Below are positions 1 through 9,031 of a DNA stretch of 64,000 bases, in pieces (the first letter of the stretch is position 1; every line of letters starts with the position of its first letter). Where the stretch lies: assembly GCF_009689585.1 (NCBI RefSeq), contig NZ_AP018694.1, positions 2,619,001 to 2,683,000 on the forward strand, in the 5' to 3' direction. Position numbers and translations under genes: made by a program. Under the pieces are notes generated by a model. That model saw only the letters and a list, made by a program, of their open reading frames with translations. It had not been told where the DNA came from and did no database searches. This DNA is from Aquipluma nitroreducens. GTDB lineage: Bacteria > Bacteroidota > Bacteroidia > Bacteroidales > Prolixibacteraceae.

Positions 1-150
1 CAGGCACAATCCACCGATATTGTTGTGCGCGAAACCGATGCCAACGGAAATTTCCTGACTACCGATAATGGCACCCGATATGCGCTGCGAAGCGTCAAAA
101 ATCCATCGGGAACAGTACTCCCAACGATTGGGGTGCAAGTTGAATTTTAA
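1..150 (+). CDS. C-terminal end of an outer-membrane receptor-like protein (partial)
   Basis: Frame 1 is open from the window edge to a TAA at 148-150 and encodes 49 residues ending in IGVQVEF. A final hydrophobic strand ending in Phe is what the outer-membrane assembly machinery recognises in beta-barrels, and this ending is common in Bacteroidota TonB-dependent receptors. The start and most of the protein lie outside the window, so the receptor class and substrate cannot be told. It could also be another large barrel. Confidence 0.55.
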   Translation, partial: QAQSTDIVVRETDANGNFLTTDNGTRYALRSVKNPSGTVLPTIGVQVEF

Positions 151-164
151 CTGGACGTGAATAC

Positions 165-229
165 ATAGACACATAGAACACATAGTTTTTTAGTCTAATT
201 CGTTTTTTCTATGTGACCTATGTGTCTAT
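165..229. repeat. Imperfect inverted repeat built from a 'cacatag' word
   Basis: The arm at 165-185 (12 bp, a 2-nt mismatch, then 7 bp) is complementary to 209-229, around a 23-nt loop. Each arm is itself a tandem of the word CACATAG. It sits between the receptor stop and the lipoate ligase start, without a clear U-tract. It may fold in RNA or be one of the short intergenic repeats seen elsewhere in the window. Confidence 0.6.
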
Positions 230-258
230 TGTGGTTCAAAAACTATATTATTGCTCTT

Positions 259-1242
259 ATGATCACACTCTGCATTAATCAAACCAGCACCGATCCGTAT
301 TTTAACCTGGCGGCCGAAGAGTATTTCCTGAAGAACTTTGAGGAAGATTTTTTTATGCTTTGGCGCAGCCGTCCTTCGGTGGTGGTTGGAAAGCACCAGA
401 ATGCATTGGCCGAAATCAACCACGAATTTGTGCGAACTCATCAGATTCCAGTTGCACGACGGCTTTCGGGTGGTGGAACCGTTTTTCACGATCCGGGGAA
501 CGTAAATTTTACCTTTATCCGGAATGTGAAAGATATTTCGGAAGTAAACTTCAAAGTATTTACTGTTCCGGTAATTGAAGCTCTGAAAAAACTAGGAATT
601 GAGGCTTACACAACCGGAAGAAATGATTTGCTGATTGATGGCAAAAAAATCTCTGGAAATGCCGAGCATGTTCACCGAAACCGTGTTCTGCACCACGGAA
701 CTTTGTTGTTCGACAGTCATTTGGAAGCCCTGAAAGGTGCGCTGAAAGTAGATTTATCGAAGTACGAAGATAAAGCGGTACAATCGAATCGCAGCGAAGT
801 TACCAACATTGCTGATTACCTTCCAAATCCGATTTCGGTTGAGGAATTTACTGATTTTCTTTTCGGAAAAATCAGCAAAAACTATACGGAATTTCAGGTT
901 TATGAGCCGACTCTGGAAGATATAGAAGCCATCCAAAAGCTCAGTATAGAAAAATACCAAACCTGGGACTGGATTTTTGGTTACTCGCCACGCTATTGTT
1001 TCACTAACTCGATGAATACAGCAAATGGAGCGATTTCTGTTAGTTTGCTGGTTGAAAAAGGTTATCTAGCTGAAGCTTCGTTTTCGGGCGCTATTTCGGC
1101 TGAAATCAGCCAAAAAATTGCAGAAGTGTTGGCTGGTTGTCGGCACGATTATGAGGCTGTGAAAGCAGCGCTATTGGGTTTGGAAGACGAATTTCAGCAA
1201 AACGGATTGTCGTTTGATGAGTTAATGAATGGAATGTTCTAG
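259..1242 (+). CDS. lplA: Lipoate-protein ligase A family protein
   Basis: A 327-residue cytoplasmic protein of the biotin/lipoate A/B ligase family, which attaches lipoate to the E2 and H subunits of 2-oxoacid dehydrogenase and glycine-cleavage complexes. The family motif RRLSGGGTVFHD is visible near residue 67, followed by GNVNFTF, and the catalytic-lysine segment DGKKISGNAEH near residue 130. A C-terminal accessory domain (roughly 235-327) makes it a full-length bacterial LplA. The ATG at 259 is preferred over the ATG at 220, because the extra 13 codons lie in the intergenic inverted repeat and do not resemble the family. It could in principle be an octanoyl/lipoyl transferase paralogue. 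The next gene starts 16 bp downstream on the same strand. Confidence 0.85.
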   Translation: MITLCINQTSTDPYFNLAAEEYFLKNFEEDFFMLWRSRPSVVVGKHQNALAEINHEFVRTHQIPVARRLSGGGTVFHDPGNVNFTFIRNVKDISEVNFKVFTVPVIEALKKLGIEAYTTGRNDLLIDGKKISGNAEHVHRNRVLHHGTLLFDSHLEALKGALKVDLSKYEDKAVQSNRSEVTNIADYLPNPISVEEFTDFLFGKISKNYTEFQVYEPTLEDIEAIQKLSIEKYQTWDWIFGYSPRYCFTNSMNTANGAISVSLLVEKGYLAEASFSGAISAEISQKIAEVLAGCRHDYEAVKAALLGLEDEFQQNGLSFDELMNGMF

Positions 1243-1872
1243 AAATATTATCAAAGGATGAGAATAATAACATGGAACTGCAATATGGCATTCAGAAAAA
1301 AGGCTGACTTTATTCTGACCTACAAACCAGATATCTTAATTGTTCCTGAATGTGAGCATCCAGACAAATTGAAATTCAATCCCGATATTCCTGAAGCAAA
1401 AGATATTTTATGGTTTGGAACTAATCAGAACAAAGGACTTGGCATTTTTTCATACAGTAATTTTCGTTTTAAATTACTTGACAATCACAATCCAGAATTA
1501 AAAATGATCATTCCAATTGGGATAACCGGTGGCAATTATGATTTTACGCTTTATGCAATCTGGGCAAATAATCCGAAAGACCCTGATGGCAGCTATATTG
1601 AACAAGTTTGGAAAGCGGTTCTTTTTTATGACCAATATTTGAACAACAAGAAAACGATGTTGGTTGGCGACTTCAATAGCAATACAATTTGGGATAGAAC
1701 TCACAGAGTTGGGAATCATTCTACTGTCGTAAAGCGGTTAGAAGAAAAGGAAATTTATAGTTCGTACCACTTATTTCATAATCAGATACAAGGGAAAGAA
1801 CAACATCCTACCCTTTTCATGTATCGTCATAAGGACAAGCCTTACCATATCGATTATTGCTTTGCGTCTAAA

Positions 1873-1921
1873 GACCTAATAGATAAACTTAAATCGGTGG
1901 AAGTCGGTGAATATGATTTTT
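1873..1921. repeat. Left copy of 49-bp target-site duplication
   Basis: These 49 bases are identical to 3552-3600 and directly flank the insertion sequence. The bases just outside (1872 A, 3601 G) do not extend the match. Such long duplications are known for IS1634-family elements, which make target duplications of variable and sometimes very large size. Confidence 0.95.
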
Positions 1922-3551
1922 CCTGACTTGTGACATTTAGTGCGGTAGCAGATTCCATTTGGTAATAAGGTTTGCAAGTTGGCTATTCATGATTTCCTTT
2001 GTGGGGGATCGGAAGACAAATGTTTGTTTGGTCAATCGGTCTTGAATATGGGTTTCTGTTATGTTCCAGACAAGGAACCGGATTTCCCTCAATGATAATT
2101 TGGTGATTATTTCCAGGTATTTTTCTGCTATCAGAGCGACAAAACAAATCAGTACGTGAGCCTTGATCGCTTCTTGTTTTTGATGGTATATTGGGCGGGT
2201 TTGCAAATCAAACTTACTCATGCGGAACGATTGTTCAATGTGCCAGAGCTGGTGGTAACGGTCTATGACCATTTGGTTGGACAGTTGTTGTTCGGGCAAG
2301 TTGGTGCAATACCCCTTAATTCCAAGCAACAGCCTCCTTTTTTCTATCAATGTCGTGTTGAGTTCTATTTTTTCTTTAGTAACCTTCCTGACAAATTGAG
2401 CCTTCACTTTCAGTGACTGCTTTGCCACCAGCTCTTCGGCTTTTTGAACAAGCTTGTTTAGCTCGTTCAATTCCTTTTTATACCGTTTGAGTGAAAAATC
2501 GCACACCAAATAACCGTATCGCGATGGAAAGCGGGCTATGGCACCGTGTTTCCCGTTCAATGTTGCATGGATTTGTTTTACCAATCCAAGTTCCGCATTG
2601 GCCAGCCGTGCACCAACAATGTACGATAGTTTCTTTTCCCTGAGTTCGGCAAGCCTTTCTTCATCCAGCATTGCGGCATCGGCTACAATAATTGGCCGTG
2701 TCTGCGGGTGGGCTGAGGTAAACGTTTCCACAACCGGGAGCATTGTCTTTCCTTCGAATGTGTTGCCTGCAAAAACCTGATACGACAGTGGAAACCCTGT
2801 TTGTGTTACCAGCAGCCCGATGACAATTTGGGGTTGCTGTGACTTGTTGTCCTTTGAGAACCCTTGTATTTTAAACTCATCGGCCTTAAACGACTCGAAA
2901 TACAATGTGGTAACATCGTACAGCACAAAATAGAAAGGTTCATTGAACTTCTGTTGTGCCACCCTGTAAGCACATTGCTCAATATCTGCCTTGTATGCTG
3001 ACAACTTTGGAATATTGCGGTAAATCCGTTGAGAATATTTAATGCCGAAGTAATATCCCAGCAGTTCAACAGAGCGGAGTTTTGAAGCAGGCTCGATAAG
3101 GCGCATAATGGCCAGATCAAGCAACAGGCGGGGAAGATGGGATAAACCGCATTCATCGAAACAGCCCATGAAGAACCGAAAAGCAAAGTGGTGCGTCACC
3201 CCAATGCATTCGCCCCTGTCTACAACTAAAAGTTTTTGTTTTTGGGCAGGGAACAACGATAACTGGGCGGTTTGTTCATCGATCCATTCCAATGCCCTTT
3301 GCCTCAAAACAGCCTCTTCTATCTGGTCTTTGGCGCTACCAATATGTTTGCCTACAATCGATCTGTGACCAACATACCTGACAACCTGAACCGCAACAGA
3401 TCCCGACTTAGTTTTGACTTTTCGTACTGAATACATACCGCAAAATTAGGCGTTAGTGCGGTGAAATCAATAAATATTAATTGCTAAATTGTTAATAATG
3501 TGGAATTTAAAAATTGATCTCTGTGGAAAAATCAAAAGTGTCACAAGTCAG
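1922..3551 (-). mobile_element. IS1634-family insertion sequence, complete, 1630 bp
   Basis: The element is bounded by perfect 14-bp terminal inverted repeats beginning CCTGACTTGTGACA (1922-1935 and, inverted, 3538-3551). It is flanked by a 49-bp direct repeat of the target and contains one transposase gene on the minus strand filling almost its whole length. All parts needed for movement appear intact. The 115 bp between the transposase start and the right end probably hold its promoter. The family call comes from the transposase sequence plus the long target duplication. Confidence 0.93.
1937..3436 (-). CDS. IS1634-family DDE transposase
   Basis: A 499-residue DDE transposase of the IS4-related group. 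The start MYSVRKVKTKSGSVAVQVV and the following KHIGSAKD segment are typical of the IS1634 family. Candidate acidic residues lie in VLYDVTTLYFES, in IIVADAAMLDEE, and in the final YHQLWHIEQSFRMSK block, which fits the Y-(2)R-(3)E-(6)K-like signature of the IS4 group. No frameshift or internal stop is present, so the enzyme should be functional. It lies only one base inside the left terminal repeat and is antisense to the gene it interrupts. Confidence 0.95.
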   Translation of the reverse strand: MYSVRKVKTKSGSVAVQVVRYVGHRSIVGKHIGSAKDQIEEAVLRQRALEWIDEQTAQLSLFPAQKQKLLVVDRGECIGVTHHFAFRFFMGCFDECGLSHLPRLLLDLAIMRLIEPASKLRSVELLGYYFGIKYSQRIYRNIPKLSAYKADIEQCAYRVAQQKFNEPFYFVLYDVTTLYFESFKADEFKIQGFSKDNKSQQPQIVIGLLVTQTGFPLSYQVFAGNTFEGKTMLPVVETFTSAHPQTRPIIVADAAMLDEERLAELREKKLSYIVGARLANAELGLVKQIHATLNGKHGAIARFPSRYGYLVCDFSLKRYKKELNELNKLVQKAEELVAKQSLKVKAQFVRKVTKEKIELNTTLIEKRRLLLGIKGYCTNLPEQQLSNQMVIDRYHQLWHIEQSFRMSKFDLQTRPIYHQKQEAIKAHVLICFVALIAEKYLEIITKLSLREIRFLVWNITETHIQDRLTKQTFVFRSPTKEIMNSQLANLITKWNLLPH

Positions 3552-3600
3552 GACCTAATAGATAAACTTAAATCGGTGGAAGTCGGTGAATATGATTTTT
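3552..3600. repeat. Right copy of 49-bp target-site duplication
   Basis: Identical to 1873-1921. It reads in frame into the lost C-terminus of the interrupted EEP gene, so recombination between the two copies would delete the element precisely and restore the gene. Confidence 0.95.
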
Positions 3601-3715
3601 GGATTAAGCACAGCGACCATGTTCCGTTAATTGTAAATTTTGATCTGAATTAAATTCTCAATTTCAGATCTTATCAATCAACACTGCACATTTCAAGGTC
3701 TCATTTCCATTAAGG

Positions 3716-3736
3716 ATGCTGAAACAAGTTCAGCAT
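3716..3736. repeat. Short palindrome between convergent genes
   Basis: ATGCTGAA and TTCAGCAT form an 8-bp perfect stem around the loop ACAAG, between the EEP pseudogene (plus) and the RND gene (minus). There is no U-tract, so it is a weak terminator candidate; it may be a dispersed palindromic repeat. Confidence 0.45.
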
Positions 3737-3747
3737 GACGCTAATTC

Positions 3748-6700
3748 CTATGATTTCGCAATGGAGTTTTTAAACAACAACCTCAGCATTGAGGGGTAAA
3801 CAATCAGTAAAAGTGGCAAAGCAATCACAAATCCACCAATGACCGCAATGGCGAGCGGTTGGTGCAATTGTGCTCCGGTTCCGATTCCTAAAGCGATGGG
3901 CGATAATGCAATAATCGCCCCTATTGCAGTCATTAATTTCGGACGCAAGCGGGTTGAAATGGCATAAACCACAGCCTCATCAGGAGTATTGGTTTCCAAT
4001 GTCTGGTGGAATTGCAGAAAAGTAAAAATGGCATTCTCTCCAATAATTCCGATAATCATGATGATTCCGGTGTAGCTACCTACATTCAGTGGAGTGTTGG
4101 TAATGAAAAGCGCAATCATGCTTCCCGAAATTCCCAAAATGGAAATCGCAATGATGAGAAGAGCCACCTTAATATCTTTAAACATGAAAATCATTACGGT
4201 AAACACGAGCAGAACCGCCGAAAGCAGGATGATCAGCAGTTCGCTGAACGATTGTTGCTGTTCCTGGTAAGCGCCACCATAACTGATGTGGTAGCCTTGG
4301 GGTAAATTTACTTTCGATTTAATTTCTTGCTGTAATTCTGTCATTACACTGCCCAAATCCCGATTATTCAAACGCGCAGTAACCGGGATCATACTTTGCA
4401 GGTTCTCCCGTTCAATTTCAGCGCTTCCAGGTTCAGGTGTAATTTTGGCCAGTTTAACAAGCGGTTGCAGTTTACCGTTGGGTAGGAAAATAGTCCCGTT
4501 TTTCATCCGGTCGATAGTCGTATTTATGGCATCGGGATAAATCATCCGGATGGCCGTTTGCTGCTCCTTCTCGAAGATATTGCCAATCACACTTCCTTCC
4601 AATTGTGTCTGTAACTGAGCTTGAAAATCGGCAGGAGTAATACCAAATTGTGCCAGTTTCTGGTTGTTGGGTTCAATATTTATTGATGGTCCCGCAATGG
4701 TAATTCCGTCGAAAACATCGGCTGTACCTTTTACATTTTCAGTAATTTCGGCAACTTTTCGTGCCAGGTCCTGCAAAACATTCACGTTGTCTCCGTATAT
4801 CTTGATTTCGATAGGTTGAGTCGAGGCCATCAGGTCGCCCAGCATATCGCCGATAACCTGGCCGAAGTCGATTTGCAGAGCGGGCTGGGTCGATTCTACT
4901 TTTTTCCTGATTTCATCAATTACTTCTTCAGTGCTGCGCTTGCGGTCTTTCCTGAGTTGAATCAGGTAATCGCCATAGTTGGGCTCGGTAATGAAAAAGC
5001 CCATTTGCGTTCCGGTTCTGCGGGAGTAAGTTTCAATTTCAGGAACAGAAGGGAAGAGTTTTTCTACCTGACGAAGCATTCGGTCGGTTTCCTGAAGCGA
5101 TGTTCCGGGCGGCGAGGTATAATCCAGGACAATACTTCCTTCGTCCATTTCAGGAAGGAAGCCGGTTTCCAAACGACTGGAGATATAGTAAACTGAAGCG
5201 ATGAGCGCCAGAACAAATGCGAAACTAATAACCGGACGGAGTATGAAAAAGGAAATCCATTTGCCACTTTTTCGTTCGTGAATCGCGATTTCAGTGTCAA
5301 CCGATTTTCGTTTTCCGGAGAGCAAAAGGTAAATAACGGGTAAGCCAATCCAGGTAACCAAAAACGAACAGATGAGAGTAATCATCATGGTATTGGCCAG
5401 TATCTTAAAATAGGCGCCAGCTACACCGCTCAGCAAAATGAAAGGGAAAAAAATCACAATAGTGCTGATAGACGACCCGATCATGGCCGGTAGCAAATAA
5501 TTAACCGATTTGGAAAGAAGCTCTTTGGTTGGAGTTTCCGGATGTTCTTCGTGAGTCCGGTGAATCTGTTCGACAACAACAATGGCATCGTCAATAATTA
5601 ATCCGATGGAAGCTGCAATAGCTCCCAAAGTCATGATGTTGAAGTTGTATCCGAGTACATACAGAGTTAATATAGTCAACGAAATGGTCAGTGGAATGGT
5701 GATCAGGATCACTGCGCTGGACTTGGCCGATCTAAGAAAAATGACACAAACCACAATGGCCAGCAATAGGCCGATCCACAAACTGTCGCTTACACTTCGG
5801 ATACTTTCATTGACAAAGTCGGCTTGAACGTAGTATGATGAAATATTAACCCCACGTGGCAAAACAGTTTTATTTAGTTCCGCAATCCTTTTTTCTACCC
5901 CAGTGGTAATATCAATCAAGTTGGCATTGGGCTGTTTCACCACGGCAATTAGTAACGCATTTTCGCCGTTGGCATTTACGCGCACATATTCTGTTTGCTC
6001 AGCAATTACCATATTGGCGATATCCTGAAGGTGCAATACCCTTTTCCCATTATTGCTGATGACCAGGTTTTGTAACTCTTCCAGATTTTTGACATTGGCA
6101 TCAGTAACGGTGAGGTACATCCGGTTATAATCGTTCAGGTAACCATTGCTGCTGATGAAGTTTGACTCGCTGAGCGCAGTAGTAATCATTGCCGGAGTGA
6201 CACTCAACGCACTCATCTTTTGTGGCTGCAATTCTACATGAAATTCTTTTGTTTTTCCGCCTATAACACGGATTTCGGATACACCGGGAACCTGCGACAA
6301 ATAGGGCTTGACTGTATAATTAGCTATCTGGTTGATTTCTATTCTACTTCTACCCTTGCCCTTGATGACATAACCAATGACTGGTAAAATGGATGGGTTC
6401 ATCTTTTCGACGGAGATATTGGTTCCAGGTGGCAATTCGTCTTTAATTTGATTGATGGACGATTCGACCTGCTGCTTGCACAAATCAATGTCTTCTTTCC
6501 AACCCATAAAAGCTGAAATTTCGCAACTTCCACGGCTGGTAATACTCCTGATATTTTTCAAACCCGGAACCCGTTTGATTGCATTTTCGAGTGGTTTGGT
6601 AACGGTAATCATCATCTTTCCAACGGGCTGCAACCCATTGTCGGCAATGACTTTGATTTTTGGGAAAGTCACTTCAGGAAAAAGCGACGATTGCATTTTG

Positions 6701-6783
6701 GTGTACGAAAAGATTCCGGCAGCCAAAATGATAAACAAGACAACCGCGACCGGATTTTTATGGGATACAAAAAAATTCTTCAT
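3748..6783 (-). CDS. RND-family efflux permease subunit
   Basis: A 1011-residue inner-membrane proton-driven transporter of the AcrB/MexB/CusA superfamily. It has an N-terminal helix, a large periplasmic loop starting SSLFPEVTFPKIKV, a block of helices containing the TM4 motif GLIIDDAIVVVEQIHR (near residue 398), a second periplasmic loop and a C-terminal helix block ending LLFKNSIAKS. The paired Asp in TM4 are the expected proton-relay residues. The overall length is slightly short for the superfamily. It is the last gene of a TolC-MFP-RND operon; the adaptor ends 3 bp upstream. The adjacent two-component system may control it. Substrate is not evident: the paired acidic residues fit drug/hydrophobe exporters better than CusA-like metal pumps, but this is not decisive. 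Confidence 0.92.
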   Translation of the reverse strand: MKNFFVSHKNPVAVVLFIILAAGIFSYTKMQSSLFPEVTFPKIKVIADNGLQPVGKMMITVTKPLENAIKRVPGLKNIRSITSRGSCEISAFMGWKEDIDLCKQQVESSINQIKDELPPGTNISVEKMNPSILPVIGYVIKGKGRSRIEINQIANYTVKPYLSQVPGVSEIRVIGGKTKEFHVELQPQKMSALSVTPAMITTALSESNFISSNGYLNDYNRMYLTVTDANVKNLEELQNLVISNNGKRVLHLQDIANMVIAEQTEYVRVNANGENALLIAVVKQPNANLIDITTGVEKRIAELNKTVLPRGVNISSYYVQADFVNESIRSVSDSLWIGLLLAIVVCVIFLRSAKSSAVILITIPLTISLTILTLYVLGYNFNIMTLGAIAASIGLIIDDAIVVVEQIHRTHEEHPETPTKELLSKSVNYLLPAMIGSSISTIVIFFPFILLSGVAGAYFKILANTMMITLICSFLVTWIGLPVIYLLLSGKRKSVDTEIAIHERKSGKWISFFILRPVISFAFVLALIASVYYISSRLETGFLPEMDEGSIVLDYTSPPGTSLQETDRMLRQVEKLFPSVPEIETYSRRTGTQMGFFITEPNYGDYLIQLRKDRKRSTEEVIDEIRKKVESTQPALQIDFGQVIGDMLGDLMASTQPIEIKIYGDNVNVLQDLARKVAEITENVKGTADVFDGITIAGPSINIEPNNQKLAQFGITPADFQAQLQTQLEGSVIGNIFEKEQQTAIRMIYPDAINTTIDRMKNGTIFLPNGKLQPLVKLAKITPEPGSAEIERENLQSMIPVTARLNNRDLGSVMTELQQEIKSKVNLPQGYHISYGGAYQEQQQSFSELLIILLSAVLLVFTVMIFMFKDIKVALLIIAISILGISGSMIALFITNTPLNVGSYTGIIMIIGIIGENAIFTFLQFHQTLETNTPDEAVVYAISTRLRPKLMTAIGAIIALSPIALGIGTGAQLHQPLAIAVIGGFVIALPLLLIVYPSMLRLLFKNSIAKS

Positions 6784-6786
6784 GGT

Positions 6787-7707
6787 TTATGGTTGAATGA
6801 TATTTACCAATGCCGTGTCGGGCAATCCGTAATTTCCGGTATTAATCAGGCGGTCGAGCTTATCAAATTTTGGCGAGAGAATCTGAACTTCAGTATCGGT
6901 TACAATCCCTGTTTTTACGGGTACTTTAATGGCAGTTGAGTCATTGATTAGTTTCATGACCCAGAATTTATCCATAGTTTCATCAGTAAGAACACATTTT
7001 TTATCGGTGATCTGCGTGTTGGCTTCGGTGCTTTCATTAAGCTGAACAAAAGCGGTCAAATTCTCAGGTATTTGGGCATTGGTGTGCGGTTTTACTACAA
7101 AACTCTGAGTTTGCGAAACGGCGTCGATTGCTGATAGTTTAGAAGTAATTGTTCCCTGAATATGGGTGGAGTCGGGCAAAAGAATCTCGCAATTTGTACC
7201 GATTGAGGCAAGTTTGTTTTGCTCGAAGGGCACATTCAATAAAAAAACCAGACTGCTTTGTTCGGCAATCACACAAAGCTGGTCGCCATCGGCCACGTAA
7301 TCGTTGGCTTGTTTGTTAACTTCAGTAATAATTCCGGAAGTCGGTGCTTTAATGGTCAGTTCACCATTGAAAGCAAATTCAGGATTGGTTTTGCTGAAGT
7401 TGCTCAGAGCTTCGGCTTCCTTGGTTTTTACTGAATATAATGGGCTCCCTGCCTTTACGTATTCGCCAATGTTGCACGATATTTTGGTGATATAACCTGT
7501 TGCAGCCGATTTCACTGTATTTTTTTTCAGGTATGAAGATGTGGCCGTCAGGTTGATGACTTTGCTGATGGTCCCGGTTGAAACTGATGTTACTGTAACC
7601 GGAGTAGTTACTTTGATAGACTCTTCTTCTGAAGGCTTACTCTTGTTGGTGCAACTGAAAATTGCAAGAAGAATAATCATGTTGGAGAGAAAAAGTATCT
7701 TTTTCAT
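6787..7707 (-). CDS. RND periplasmic adaptor (membrane-fusion) lipoprotein
   Basis: A 306-residue HlyD/AcrA-type adaptor that links an RND pump to an outer-membrane channel. A signal peptide ends in the lipobox AIFSC (Cys19), so it is probably membrane-anchored by lipid. The biotinyl/lipoyl-like halves are seen around VKSAATGYITKISCNIGEYVKAGSPLY and IKAPTSGIITEVNKQANDYVADGD, with a short hairpin between, then beta-barrel and membrane-proximal domains. The predicted hairpin is shorter than in AcrA. It overlaps the upstream TolC-like gene by 4 bp (ATGA), indicating translational coupling, and lies 3 bp from the pump gene. Confidence 0.9.
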   Translation of the reverse strand: MKKILFLSNMIILLAIFSCTNKSKPSEEESIKVTTPVTVTSVSTGTISKVINLTATSSYLKKNTVKSAATGYITKISCNIGEYVKAGSPLYSVKTKEAEALSNFSKTNPEFAFNGELTIKAPTSGIITEVNKQANDYVADGDQLCVIAEQSSLVFLLNVPFEQNKLASIGTNCEILLPDSTHIQGTITSKLSAIDAVSQTQSFVVKPHTNAQIPENLTAFVQLNESTEANTQITDKKCVLTDETMDKFWVMKLINDSTAIKVPVKTGIVTDTEVQILSPKFDKLDRLINTGNYGLPDTALVNIIQP

Positions 7708-8936
7708 TTGAGGTAATTCATTTGATTAATGATTTGCAGTCGGTTCATTTCCGAAACGGTCAGGCTATTTTTTGTTTGTGTGTAGTTATTCACTGTGTTG
7801 AGAAAGTCAGGAAAACGCACCAGCCCTTTTTCAATTTCTATTTTATAAAGTTCAATCAGTTTTTCCTGTTCAGCTATTTGGCTCCGAATGCTCAGAATTA
7901 ACTCATCGGTCAGTTTTAATTGCTCGGTTAGTTGATTGATTTGCTGCTTGTATTGCGAAGTGTAAAAGGTTTGGTAATCTAACCTTGAATTTTCGGCCAG
8001 CGAAGTTTTTTCGTACTGAAGTTTTCGCTGTTTCCCATCATAAATTGGCATGGTGAAATTCAAACCAAAGCTGGTACCGAAGTTATGTGGAATATTTTGA
8101 GGCAAAACGGCCATAAAACCCGCGTCGGCAAAGGCGCTGAGTTGTGGACGATAATTCAGGTCGATTAGCTGTTTGCTGTTTACATTTTTCAAACTGTCAA
8201 TCTTAAATTTCAGCATAGCCGGCGAATTGTTGATGTTGAACTGGTTACGAATCGTGAGTTCCGGCTTGTTCAGAACTACCGTTGTGGTATCGCTAATTCC
8301 GCAAATAAAATTAAGAATGGCAAGACTGTTCCGGTATTGGATAAATGCCTGCCGGATCGCGATTTTTTGAGCAGATAGCGAAACCGACAAGTTCATCAAA
8401 TCCGTCTGAGCATATATTCCCTGATCGGCTAAAGATTTCAATAAGGACTGTTCGTTTTTCAGCAGATTCAGAGTGCTTTGATTAAATTGAATCTGAGCGA
8501 AATCAGAGTAAGCTGTCAGAAATTGAGAAGTAATGCCTTGTTTCAAGTCGGTTTCAGTAATCCGGACATCTGCATCTATTGACTGATTCGACAAGGTAAT
8601 CTCTCGAAATTGATTCGTCTTTATTTTTTGATTGAAAAGCGGTTGTACCACATTTAGTACTGCCGAATAGTTGGCTCCGTTGGTTATGGCTTCATCGTAC
8701 CCAATATTTTTGCCAGTTGGCGCATACATTGCCTGCGAAACCTGGTTAACCTGTGGCTTGTAGCTGGCCTGGGTGAGCAAACTGTCTAATTTTCCGGAGA
8801 GAAGCTGGTTCCTGAAATCTTTTAGCAACGGACTATTCTGAAGTCCTTTTTGAATGTAAAAATCGAGCGATTGTGCTTGAACAAAAATTCCGGTGACTAG
8901 AAAAAGTACAAGTATTATTAGGTTCTTTTTCTGCAT
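7704..8936 (-). CDS. TolC-family outer-membrane efflux protein
   Basis: A 410-residue outer-membrane factor with a signal peptide ending near VQAQ, then two repeats of long alpha-helical segments typical of TolC (for example GLQNSPLLKDFRNQLLSGKLD and LADQGIYAQTDLMNLSVSLSAQ). It would form the trimeric exit duct for the RND pump encoded in the same operon. The ATG at 8936 is preferred over an in-frame TTG two codons upstream. The stop overlaps the adaptor start. It is first in the three-gene operon, 95 bp downstream of the YncE-like gene on the same strand, so the operon may begin further upstream. Confidence 0.9.
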   Translation of the reverse strand: MQKKNLIILVLFLVTGIFVQAQSLDFYIQKGLQNSPLLKDFRNQLLSGKLDSLLTQASYKPQVNQVSQAMYAPTGKNIGYDEAITNGANYSAVLNVVQPLFNQKIKTNQFREITLSNQSIDADVRITETDLKQGITSQFLTAYSDFAQIQFNQSTLNLLKNEQSLLKSLADQGIYAQTDLMNLSVSLSAQKIAIRQAFIQYRNSLAILNFICGISDTTTVVLNKPELTIRNQFNINNSPAMLKFKIDSLKNVNSKQLIDLNYRPQLSAFADAGFMAVLPQNIPHNFGTSFGLNFTMPIYDGKQRKLQYEKTSLAENSRLDYQTFYTSQYKQQINQLTEQLKLTDELILSIRSQIAEQEKLIELYKIEIEKGLVRFPDFLNTVNNYTQTKNSLTVSEMNRLQIINQMNYLK

Positions 8937-9031
8937 AATCAATACTTCAGTGAATTTAAGTATGAAGGTAAAAACTTTATCGATAGGTTACTTTAAATCC
9001 TAACTTTAGGTAGGGGATTTAGAGGATGCTT

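Larger units (their letters stand above)
1258..3653 (+). pseudogene. Endonuclease/exonuclease/phosphatase family gene split by an insertion sequence
   Basis: The 5' part (1258-1921) encodes an EEP-fold protein with the start TWNCNMAF, the metal-ligand Glu in PECEHPD and the catalytic segment VGDFNS near residue 138. An insertion element at 1922-3551 then adds a stop (TGA 1924-1926), leaving a 222-residue product. Joining 1921 to 3601, by removing the element and one copy of the 49-bp duplication, keeps the frame. That restores a 238-residue protein ending in HSDHVPLIVNFDLN, whose SDH motif carries the catalytic His of this superfamily. The truncated protein lacks that His and is expected to be inactive. 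Substrate (DNA, phospholipid or other phosphoester) is unknown. No other damage is visible, which suggests a recent insertion. Confidence 0.9.
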
